A stretch of DNA of 5,996 bases from assembly GCA_964603155.1 (NCBI GenBank), contig CAZRTZ010000099.1:1-5996 (forward strand). Reading direction: 5' to 3'. The notes beneath the pieces are model-generated. The model saw only the letters and a list, made by a program, of their open reading frames with translations. It was not told where the DNA came from and did not search any database. Each line of letters opens with the position of its first letter. Within the stretch, counting starts at the first letter, position 1. Positions 1 to 5,996 of the stretch are shown here, piece after piece. The translations under genes were made by a program, and so were the position numbers. The DNA comes from VAUL01 sp964603155 (lineage in GTDB: Bacteria; Desulfobacterota; Desulfuromonadia; Desulfuromonadales; BM103).

Positions 1-404
1 TCCTTGAGGTAGGCCAGCGAGTCGTTGATCAGCTCCAAATTCTCCTCGAGACTGATGCGCAGCGCCTCACGTACGTGGAAGTCCCAGGTCTTGCCGAAGA
101 TGGTGACGGTGTCCGGCTCGGCCTGCACCAGGGTGCGGATGTTGTTGTCCTTGTCCGGGGTGATCTTGGCGCGCCGGGTCGAACCGAAGGCGGCGATCTT
201 GGCATGTTGCAGCTTGACCTTGCGGACATCCTTGAAGAAGGCGATGTCCTTGGGATTCGAGCCGGGCCAGCCGCCCTCGATGTAGTCGATTCCGAGTTCG
301 TCGAGCTTCTGGGCGATGCGGATCTTGTCGGCCACCAGAAAGGAGACGTCCTCGGCCTGGGTGCCGTCGCGCAGGGTGGTGTCGTACAGCCAGACTCTGC
401 TCAT
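1..404 (-). CDS. cimA: (R)-citramalate synthase, N-terminal part (runs off the window)
   Basis: The family condenses pyruvate and acetyl-CoA to (R)-citramalate, the first step of the threonine-independent route to 2-oxobutanoate and isoleucine. Only the first 134 codons are present, against roughly 500-plus residues for the family. They begin MSRVWLYDTTLRDGTQAEDV; the TTLRDG motif (residues 9-14) holds the Arg and the metal-binding Asp of the DRE-TIM/HMGL-like fold. The stretch YIEGGWPGSNPKD (about residues 41-53) is typical of the long citramalate synthase family found in Geobacter and Leptospira, rather than of LeuA. The ATG at 404 has a GGGAG Shine-Dalgarno 8 nt upstream. It lies 22 nt after the lysC stop, so the two are very likely co-transcribed. 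The C-terminal regulatory domain is outside the window, so 2-isopropylmalate or homocitrate synthase cannot be fully excluded, but the motif fit is strong. Confidence 0.9.
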   Translation of the reverse strand, partial: MSRVWLYDTTLRDGTQAEDVSFLVADKIRIAQKLDELGIDYIEGGWPGSNPKDIAFFKDVRKVKLQHAKIAAFGSTRRAKITPDKDNNIRTLVQAEPDTVTIFGKTWDFHVREALRISLEENLELINDSLAYLK

Positions 405-426
405 GCCATTGACTCCCGCGAACAGA

Positions 427-1644
<1,218 letters not shown>

Positions 1645-1666
1645 AGCTGAACTATCCTCCCTGACG

Positions 1667-1722
1667 CTGCCCGCGGAGCACGACGACCCGCGCAGGGCAG
1701 AAAATCGCCCCGGATGTGGGGC
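1667..1722 (-). promoter_or_regulatory. Two consecutive hairpins in the lysC 5' leader
   Basis: If transcription starts near 1724, the lysC leader is about 80 nt. Hairpin 1 (1722 to 1707) is GCCCC / GGGGC around a 6-nt loop and is followed on the minus strand by GATTTTC, a weak T-run. Hairpin 2 (1700 to 1667) pairs CTGCCC, GCG and GGG with CTC, CGC and GGGCAG, about 12 pairs (one of them G-U) with two single-base bulges and an 8-nt loop. Its 3' side ends 5 nt before the GGGAGGA ribosome binding site (1661 to 1655). No Lys- or Thr-rich leader peptide is visible, and the leader is far too short for a lysine riboswitch aptamer. The hairpins may stabilise the message or modulate initiation; regulation is unproven. 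Confidence 0.4.
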
Positions 1723-1730
1723 AAATTATT

Positions 1731-1759
1731 TTATTAGCAGGAATTTTCCTGACGGTCAA
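1731..1759 (-). promoter_or_regulatory. Candidate sigma70-type promoter for lysC-cimA with a palindrome in the spacer
   Basis: On the minus strand TTGACC (1759 to 1754; 5 of 6 match to TTGACA) is followed by exactly 17 nt and TAATAA (1736 to 1731). TGC directly precedes the -10, giving an extended -10 element. The -10 itself matches TATAAT at only 3 of 6 bases, but the surrounding AT-rich run stands out sharply in a GC-rich region. The -35 overlaps the tsaE stop codon. A 14-bp inverted repeat, CAGGAA-AA-TTCCTG (1751 to 1738), fills most of the spacer and could be an operator. Expected start of transcription is near 1724. Confidence 0.45.
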
Positions 1760-2229
1760 AGGTTATTCGCGGCCAATGCCGCCAGCAACCGGCCTCCGCC
1801 GGGCTCCCCGGCGACAAAATGCAGTTCGCGCTCATCCGCACCGCGGCGAGTCAGGGTCACGCGCAGTGCGGCGGGCAGCACAGATGTAAGCCGCTCGGCC
1901 CATTCGACCAGGGTGACGCCATCGCGTTCGGCCTGCTCGTCATAGCCGAGCTCCTCCAGATCGCCGACCGTGGCCAGCCGATACAGGTCGAAATGATAGA
2001 GAGGAAGCCGCCCCTGGTGGATGTTGAGCAAGGTGTAGGAGGGGCTGGTGACCGGCACGTCGCGGGCAACGGCCAGACCGGCGGCCACCCCTTGAGCGAA
2101 ACAGGTCTTGCCGGCCCCCAACTCACCGGAAAGCAGGACCACCAGCCCGGGCTGGGCGAGTTCGCCGAGACGGCGACCGATACCGAAGGTCTGCTCAGGA
2201 GAAGCGCTGAGCGTCACCCACTCGTGCAA
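1756..2229 (-). CDS. tsaE: tRNA threonylcarbamoyladenosine biosynthesis ATPase TsaE
   Basis: TsaE is the small ATPase partner of TsaB and TsaD in forming N6-threonylcarbamoyladenosine at position 37 of ANN-decoding tRNAs in the cytoplasm. The 157-residue protein has the Walker A loop GELGAGKT (35-42), TSPSYTL (61-67, the switch region), HFDLYRL (79-85) and LVEWAE (107-112), all diagnostic of the YjeE/TsaE family, at the family's usual length. The start is a TTG at 2229. The upstream CBS stop TGA (2235-2233) is in the same frame only one codon before, so translation cannot begin earlier. The next option is a GTG at codon 5. No good Shine-Dalgarno is seen, so translation probably depends on ribosomes finishing the CBS gene 3 nt upstream. 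Confidence 0.95.
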   Translation of the reverse strand: MHEWVTLSASPEQTFGIGRRLGELAQPGLVVLLSGELGAGKTCFAQGVAAGLAVARDVPVTSPSYTLLNIHQGRLPLYHFDLYRLATVGDLEELGYDEQAERDGVTLVEWAERLTSVLPAALRVTLTRRGADERELHFVAGEPGGGRLLAALAANNL

Positions 2230-2232
2230 GGC

Positions 2233-2682
2233 TCAGCGGCCCACGCTGCGGATAATGTCGAAGCGCGCCACCACGCCGACCAAATGCTCCCCCTCCAGCA
2301 CGGGGAGGAGATGGATCTTGTGCTCGACCATCAAGGTGGCCAGCTCTTCCACGGTGGTTTCCGGCGTACAGGTCACCACCTCGCGGGCGCAGATCTCGCC
2401 GACCTTGCGGGCCGAAACCTTGCGCACTTCCTCGCTGAACACCTTGGGGCTCTCCAGGTAGATGACCCAATCGAACAGGGAGATCACGGTGGGGATGTGC
2501 AGCGGCTTGTCCTGCTCGATCAGGTCGGTCTGGCTGACGATCCCGACCAGCTTGCCGGCGCTGTCGACCACGGGGAGCGTCTTGTAGTTGTGCTCCACGA
2601 AGAGGGCGGCGAGTTCCTTGAGATCGGTATGTTCATGCACCGTGCACACGTCGCGGGTCATGATCTCTTTGACAGTCAGCAT
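2233..2682 (-). CDS. Small protein with a pair of CBS domains
   Basis: This 149-residue protein consists almost wholly of two CBS domains (about 7-57 and 97-146) joined by a linker containing VISLFDWVIYLESPKVF (66-82). CBS pairs (Bateman modules) generally bind adenine nucleotides such as AMP, ATP, NAD or SAM. The first repeat has the usual ribose-contacting GxxSxxD pattern (G47, S50, D53). In the second the Ser/Thr is replaced by Ala (G136, A139, D142), so one of the two sites may bind differently. There is no membrane segment or catalytic domain. The ATG at 2682 has AAGGAG 8 nt upstream. It lies between nnr and tsaE, both nucleotide-linked enzymes, and tsaE is tightly coupled behind it. The specific function is unknown; a sensor role is inferred from the fold only. 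Confidence 0.92.
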   Translation of the reverse strand: MLTVKEIMTRDVCTVHEHTDLKELAALFVEHNYKTLPVVDSAGKLVGIVSQTDLIEQDKPLHIPTVISLFDWVIYLESPKVFSEEVRKVSARKVGEICAREVVTCTPETTVEELATLMVEHKIHLLPVLEGEHLVGVVARFDIIRSVGR

Positions 2683-2690
2683 GAATGTGG

Positions 2691-2696
2691 CTCCTT
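2691..2696 (-). promoter_or_regulatory. Ribosome binding site of the CBS-domain gene
   Basis: AAGGAG on the minus strand, 8 nt before the ATG at 2682. This is one of the strongest sites in the window, and it indicates independent initiation after the 142-nt gap rather than coupling to nnr. Confidence 0.75.
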
Positions 2697-2742
2697 GGTT
2701 AGTGTCCTATGCGGCTCATTCTGTTCTTGCAAATTCTGGCTC

Positions 2743-2820
2743 TTTCGGCCCCTGGCTACCTTGCGGTTCCTCGGCGTATCCCACCATGCCTGCGTCACCG
2801 CGCCTTGCCAGTGACCGAAA
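2743..2820 (-). ncRNA. Candidate structured RNA in the nnr-CBS gap (cis-regulatory leader or small RNA)
   Basis: This is the foldable part of the 142-nt untranslated gap 2683-2824. On the minus strand TTTCGGTC (2820-2813) can pair with GGCCGAAA (2750-2743) over 8 bp. After a single A/G mismatch, CTGGC (2811-2807) pairs with GCCAG (2756-2752). The closed interior contains a three-pair hairpin with a GCAA (GNRA-type) loop (2767-2758) and several short alternative GC stems. The outer helix includes a G-U pair on the minus strand that would be C/A on the plus strand, and the GNRA loop exists only on the minus strand, so the transcribed strand is favoured. A second GCCAG copy (2740-2736) could compete for CTGGC. 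No terminator T-run and no coding signal are seen. The family is not recognised. Confidence 0.45.
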
Positions 2821-2824
2821 TTCC

Positions 2825-4402
2825 TCACAATTTGTGCAGGGAGCCAACCGCACAGGACACGAGTGAATGCCGGGCCGCGGGGATCTCCGCCAGCAGATCG
2901 GTCGCCAGCAGGCCGGCGTCACCGAAGCGGGGGTAGAGCCGGTCGCCGGCCAGCCCGTGCAGATAGGCGCCGAGAACGGCGGCATCGCCGGCCTCGACCC
3001 CTTGCGCGAGGAGACCGCCGATCAGACCGGCGAGAACGTCGCCCATGCCGCCGGAGGCCATACCGGGGTGGCCGCTGGCGTTGATCCGCAAGCGCCCGTC
3101 GGGGGCAGCCACCACGGTACGCGCCCCCTTGAGGAGCACCACCACACCGTGCTCGCGGGCGAAGCGGACGGCCACGCCGACCCGGTCGGCCTGCACCTCG
3201 GCCACACTCAAGCCGCAGAGGCGGGCCATTTCCCCCGGATGGGGGGTCAGGACCGTCGCCCGGCCACGGCGCCTGGCCAGCACCTCGGCATGCCCGCCGA
3301 GGGCGTTGAGGGCATCGGCATCGACCACCGCCGGCAGCTCCGTCTCCTTGAGGAAGCGCCGCACCAGGGCTCCGGCCTCGTCCGTCGTGCCTAGGCCCGG
3401 GCCGATGGCCACGGCCTGCTTGCCCTCGGCAAGCTGCAGCAGTTCTTCCATGGCCTGCAGACTGACGGCACCGGCGACTTCAAGCAGCGGCGCGGTCATG
3501 ATCTCGACCGAATGACAGGCAGCCACCTGCTGCATCCCGGCCGGGCAGGCCAGCGTCACCAGCCCCGCACCGCCACGCAGGCCGGCGGTGGCCGTCATCA
3601 CCGCCGCGCCGCTTTTCCCCAGTGAGCCGGCGATGACCAGGAGGTGACCAAAAGTCCCCTTGTGCCCTTCGGCAGGGCGGGACGGCAACAGCGCCCGCGC
3701 CTCGGCCGCATCCACCAGCAGGGCCTCCGCGGATGCAGTGGCGGCAATCTCGTCAGGGATACCGATCGGCACGGTCACCACCTCCCCGGCCTGGCCGGCG
3801 CCGGGACAGCTGACCAGGCCGATCTTGGGGAAGGCAAAGGTTACGGTCAGCGTCGCACGCACTGCCACGCCAGGGATTGCCCCGGAGCTGGCATCCACGC
3901 CGCTGGGGAGATCGATGGCCACGACCGGCGCAGCCTGGCTGTTGAGCCAGGCGATGGCCGCCGCCGCAACCCCCTGCGGGGCGCGGACGAAGCCGGTGCC
4001 GAACAGCGCATCGACATGCAGCCGACAGCCCGCCGCAAAATCCAGGGCACTGGCCAGCCGGTCTGCGTCCGGGGCTTCGACAACCCTGCCACCCCGCTTT
4101 TCGTACTGCAGCAGCATGGTTTCGGCATCGCCGCTGACGGCGACACGTTCGGCAAGCAAAAGGGTACGCACCTGCCAGCCTGCAGCCTGCAGCAGGCGGG
4201 CGACGACGAAACCGTCGCCGCCGTTGTTGCCGCGCCCGCACAGCACCAGCACCGGACCCGGGAAGAGGCTGGTGAAGCGGTCGACTATGACCTCGGCCGC
4301 TGCGCGCCCGGCGTTTTCCATCAGGACGGCACCGGGCACGCCGGCGGCCTCGATGGTGCGCCGGTCGAGTTCCTGCATGGCGGCGGCGGTCAGAATCTTC
4401 AT
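2825..4402 (-). CDS. nnr: Bifunctional NAD(P)H-hydrate epimerase / ADP-dependent NAD(P)H-hydrate dehydratase
   Basis: The enzyme repairs NADHX and NADPHX, hydrated damaged forms of nicotinamide cofactors. The N-terminal YjeF_N domain (about 1-220) interconverts the R and S epimers; the C-terminal ribokinase-like domain (about 235-515) dehydrates the S form using ADP. Visible epimerase motifs are MENAGRA (28-34), GRGNNGGDGF (56-65), HVDALFGTG (129-137) and DLPSGVD (164-170). Dehydratase motifs are GHKGTFGH (246-253), GPGLG (334-338), DADALN (361-366), TPHPGE (386-391) and GMASGGMGDVLAG (447-459, with the likely catalytic Asp455). The 525-residue length is close to that of E. coli YjeF/Nnr. The ATG at 4402 begins the conserved MKILTAAAMQELD and has GGAG 5 nt upstream. 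An open frame continues upstream only as an accident of acpS overlap. It overlaps acpS by ATGA, implying coupling. Confidence 0.96.
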   Translation of the reverse strand: MKILTAAAMQELDRRTIEAAGVPGAVLMENAGRAAAEVIVDRFTSLFPGPVLVLCGRGNNGGDGFVVARLLQAAGWQVRTLLLAERVAVSGDAETMLLQYEKRGGRVVEAPDADRLASALDFAAGCRLHVDALFGTGFVRAPQGVAAAAIAWLNSQAAPVVAIDLPSGVDASSGAIPGVAVRATLTVTFAFPKIGLVSCPGAGQAGEVVTVPIGIPDEIAATASAEALLVDAAEARALLPSRPAEGHKGTFGHLLVIAGSLGKSGAAVMTATAGLRGGAGLVTLACPAGMQQVAACHSVEIMTAPLLEVAGAVSLQAMEELLQLAEGKQAVAIGPGLGTTDEAGALVRRFLKETELPAVVDADALNALGGHAEVLARRRGRATVLTPHPGEMARLCGLSVAEVQADRVGVAVRFAREHGVVVLLKGARTVVAAPDGRLRINASGHPGMASGGMGDVLAGLIGGLLAQGVEAGDAAVLGAYLHGLAGDRLYPRFGDAGLLATDLLAEIPAARHSLVSCAVGSLHKL

Positions 4403-4782
4403 GAGGTCTCCAGGATCACCGTGGCGACGGCGTAGTCGCCGTCGTGGCTGTAGGAGAGGTGTGCGGTCGTGACGCCGCGCTCGGCCGCGAGCTGTGCGGC
4501 GCGCCCGCTCAAAACCAGTTGCGGCTTGCCGAGCGCGTCGGGGACGACCTCGAAATCGTGCCAGGAGAGACCGTCCCGCCAACCGAGGCCGAAAGCCTTC
4601 ATGCCGGATTCCTTGGCAGCGAAGCGGGCCGCCAGGTGCGGGGCCGGATCGGCCTTGGCCAGGGCGTAGCCACGCTCACCGGCAGTGAAGAGCCGCTCCA
4701 GGAGCGCGGTCTTCCCTTCGAGGACGAAGCGGCGGAACCGCTCGATCCTCGCCAGGTCGGTGCCCAGGCCGACGATGGCCAA
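4399..4782 (-). CDS. acpS: Holo-[acyl-carrier-protein] synthase
   Basis: AcpS moves the 4'-phosphopantetheine arm from coenzyme A onto a serine of apo-ACP, making ACP competent for fatty-acid synthesis. The protein (127 residues, family usually about 120-130) begins MAIVGLGTDLARIERF. Asp9 of GTDL and Glu58 of the FAAKES segment (54-59) are the magnesium ligands of the family, and KAFG (62-65) and the final HDGDYAVATVI segment also fit. The start is a TTG at 4782; its position matches the Met of E. coli MAILGLGTD, and no ATG or GTG is available in frame nearby. It follows the pdxJ stop by a single base, with a run of seven Gs (4793-4787) as the only Shine-Dalgarno-like element. Its stop overlaps the nnr start. 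Confidence 0.95.
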   Translation of the reverse strand: MAIVGLGTDLARIERFRRFVLEGKTALLERLFTAGERGYALAKADPAPHLAARFAAKESGMKAFGLGWRDGLSWHDFEVVPDALGKPQLVLSGRAAQLAAERGVTTAHLSYSHDGDYAVATVILETS

Positions 4783-4783
4783 G

Positions 4784-5500
4784 TCACCCCCCCTGGAGCA
4801 AGGACACCATCTCGCGCACGGCCCGGTCGAGCCCGACCATGACGGCGCGCGAGATGATGCTGTGACCGATGTTGTATTCCTCGATGCCGCCCAACTGCAC
4901 CACGGGCCGGATGTTGACGTAGTTGAGGCCATGCCCGGCATGCACCGCCAGCCCAAGACCGCGTCCGCACTCGATCGCTGCGGCAATCTTGGCCAGTTCC
5001 ACCTGCTGCTGCGCACCGCGGGCGCTGCAGTAGCACCCGGTGTGAATCTCGATGGCATCGGCCTTGAGCCGGGCGCTCGCCTCGATCTGCGCCGGGTCGG
5101 GATCGACAAAGAGGCTCACCGGGATGCCGCCATGGCGCAGACGTTCGAGGCTTGAACCCAGGCCGGCAAAGTTGCCGAGCACGTCGAGCCCCCCCTCGGT
5201 GGTCAATTCCTGGCGCTTTTCCGGCACCAGGGTGACGTAGTCGGGACGCAGCTCCAGGGCGATGCCGACCATCTCCTCGGTCGCCGCCATCTCCAGGTTC
5301 AGGTGCGTCTGCACGGTCTGGCGCAGCAGCTTCAGGTCGCGATCCTGGATGTGACGCCGGTCCTCGCGCAGGTGCACGGTGATCCCCTCGGCTCCGGCCA
5401 GTTCGCAAAGCGCGGCCGCCGTCACCGGATCCGGCTCGACGCCGCCGCGGGCCTGGCGAATGGTCGCGACATGGTCGACGTTGACCCCGAGTCTAGGCAT
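4784..5500 (-). CDS. pdxJ: Pyridoxine 5'-phosphate synthase
   Basis: PdxJ condenses 1-deoxy-D-xylulose 5-phosphate with 3-amino-2-oxopropyl phosphate in the DXP-dependent vitamin B6 pathway. The 238-residue TIM-barrel protein starts MPRLGVNVDHVATIRQARGG and carries the family signatures VNVDH (6-10), HLREDRRH (43-50), NLEMA (68-72), VPEKRQE (92-98), EIHTG (151-155) and AGHGLNY (188-194), with NIGHSII near the C-terminus. A GTG two codons upstream (5506) is also in frame. The ATG at 5500 is preferred because AGGGGGG (5512-5506) sits 5 nt before it, whereas the GTG would overlap that site. The start overlaps the end of glmM by 8 nt. PLP made by this pathway serves many aminotransferases. Confidence 0.96.
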   Translation of the reverse strand: MPRLGVNVDHVATIRQARGGVEPDPVTAAALCELAGAEGITVHLREDRRHIQDRDLKLLRQTVQTHLNLEMAATEEMVGIALELRPDYVTLVPEKRQELTTEGGLDVLGNFAGLGSSLERLRHGGIPVSLFVDPDPAQIEASARLKADAIEIHTGCYCSARGAQQQVELAKIAAAIECGRGLGLAVHAGHGLNYVNIRPVVQLGGIEEYNIGHSIISRAVMVGLDRAVREMVSLLQGG

Positions 5501-5996
5501 GCGCACCCCCCTGCCCCGCCCCCATAAAGGATTCGACGGTGCGGGCGATATCGTTGGCCAATGCCGTGATTTCCTGCTGGTCCTGGCCTTCCAGCATGAT
5601 GCGCAGCAGCGGTTCGGTCCCGGAATAGCGGATCAGCACCCGGCCGCTGTCGCCAAGATGCTCGGTCACCGCCTTGATCTTGCCGGCGATTTCCGGCACC
5701 TCATCCACCGGGCGGCGCTCACGGACGCGCACGTTGACCAGAACCTGGGGGAACGCGGTCATCACTGCGGCCAGTTCGGAGAGCGGCTTGCCGGTCTGCT
5801 GCATGATCGCCAGGACCTGCAGGGCGCTGATAACGCCGTCACCGGTGGTGTTATGGTCGAGAAAAATCATGTGTCCCGACTGCTCGCCGCCGAGGCGATA
5901 GTCGTTGCGGCGCATCTCTTCCACCACGTAGCGGTCGCCGACGGCGGTCTTGACCACCCGCCCGCCGGCTTTCTTCAGAGCGATATCGAGCCCGAT
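5493..5996 (-). CDS. glmM: Phosphoglucosamine mutase, C-terminal part (start outside the window)
   Basis: GlmM converts glucosamine-6-phosphate to glucosamine-1-phosphate, feeding UDP-GlcNAc, peptidoglycan and lipopolysaccharide synthesis. Only the last 167 codons are present, against about 450 in the whole protein. They contain DRYVVEEM, the sugar-binding loop GEQSGH (residues 37-42 of the fragment) and the phosphate-binding loop RYSGTEP (123-129), in the arrangement of the GlmM branch of the phosphohexomutase superfamily. The catalytic phosphoserine and magnesium loops lie outside the window. It ends in a TAG overlapping the start of pdxJ, so it is the first visible gene of the run and likely drives the downstream genes. 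PgmB or ManB types are less likely given the EQSGH sequence and the neighbourhood. Confidence 0.94.
   Translation of the reverse strand: MGLDIALKKAGGRVVKTAVGDRYVVEEMRRNDYRLGGEQSGHMIFLDHNTTGDGVISALQVLAIMQQTGKPLSELAAVMTAFPQVLVNVRVRERRPVDEVPEIAGKIKAVTEHLGDSGRVLIRYSGTEPLLRIMLEGQDQQEITALANDIARTVESFMGAGQGGAHA

Noticed and set aside
401..409. Mini-ORF ATG-GCA-TGA overlapping the cimA start
   Set aside because: Two codons long and sitting between the Shine-Dalgarno and the true ATG. The frame of the conserved protein starts at 404, so this is most likely chance.
1701..1736. Rho-independent terminator after tsaE
   Set aside because: The GCCCC/GGGGC stem is only 5 bp and the minus-strand tail has just four Ts. 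The T-rich side faces the plus strand, where no gene is present.
2701..2735. Sigma70 promoter for the CBS gene (TTGCAA-N17-TAGGAC)
   Set aside because: Spacing is right but the -35 matches at 4 of 6 and the -10 at 3 of 6 bases with no AT-rich context. Too weak to list.
1819..2814. Long plus-strand open frame of 331 codons
   Set aside because: It runs antisense through tsaE, the CBS gene and the gap. Its His/Gly/Asp-rich composition is the reverse-complement shadow of GC-rich codons, and no domain or ribosome binding site is visible.
2743..2820. c-di-GMP (GEMM-I) riboswitch
   Set aside because: Words resembling GEMM (GGCAA, GTGACGCA, AGGTAGCC..CCGAA) appear in the right order, but the GNRA-capped hairpin that must lie between the first two is missing, so I do not claim the family. 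An Rfam covariance search would settle it.
2716..2985. Minus-strand open frame of 89 codons covering the nnr end and the gap
   Set aside because: Its first two thirds are an out-of-frame reading of nnr, and the remainder translates the structured non-coding segment. It has no start signal of its own.
4599..5408. Arg-rich minus-strand open frame of 269 codons across acpS and pdxJ
   Set aside because: Out-of-frame shadow of two well-conserved genes.

Overview
The window reads as one minus-strand gene block from a GC-rich bacterium. The gene order glmM-pdxJ-acpS-nnr-CBS protein-tsaE-lysC-cimA is one I associate with Geobacter/Desulfuromonas-type bacteria (Desulfuromonadia, formerly Deltaproteobacteria). 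A citramalate synthase of the Geobacter/Leptospira type beside aspartate kinase supports this. The assignment rests on gene order and protein motifs, not on a database search. No gene on the plus strand looks real: the long plus-strand open frames all lie opposite well-conserved proteins and are by-products of GC-rich codon use.

Layout in the direction of transcription (high to low coordinates). The window opens inside glmM (phosphoglucosamine mutase, C-terminal 167 codons). pdxJ (pyridoxine 5'-phosphate synthase) follows with an 8-nt overlap. acpS (holo-ACP synthase) follows after 1 nt with a TTG start, then nnr (bifunctional NAD(P)HX epimerase/dehydratase) with a 4-nt ATGA overlap. A 142-nt gap (2683-2824) contains a strongly foldable RNA segment. 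After it come a small two-CBS-domain protein, then tsaE (tRNA t6A ATPase), again with a TTG start, 3 nt behind the CBS stop codon. A 111-nt gap (1645-1755) holds a candidate sigma70-type promoter with a palindrome in its spacer and two leader hairpins. It is followed by lysC (aspartate kinase with two ACT domains) and, 22 nt later, cimA (citramalate synthase), which runs off the low end of the window.

Functionally, the first part is a housekeeping cluster: cell-wall precursor synthesis, PLP synthesis, acyl-carrier-protein activation, nicotinamide nucleotide repair and tRNA modification. The tight junctions imply translational coupling. The second part, lysC-cimA, controls entry into the aspartate family and makes isoleucine precursors by the threonine-independent citramalate route. 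It probably has its own promoter.

The most notable observations are: (1) a near-ideal internal ribosome binding site and in-frame ATG inside lysC, exactly where Bacillus and Corynebacterium aspartate kinases start their separate beta subunit; (2) a roughly 78-nt structured RNA candidate between nnr and the CBS gene, closed by a helix of 8 + 5 pairs whose G-U pair and GNRA loop both favour the transcribed strand; (3) a 14-bp palindrome lying wholly inside the spacer of the putative lysC promoter. No mobile element, CRISPR array, tRNA or rRNA was seen.
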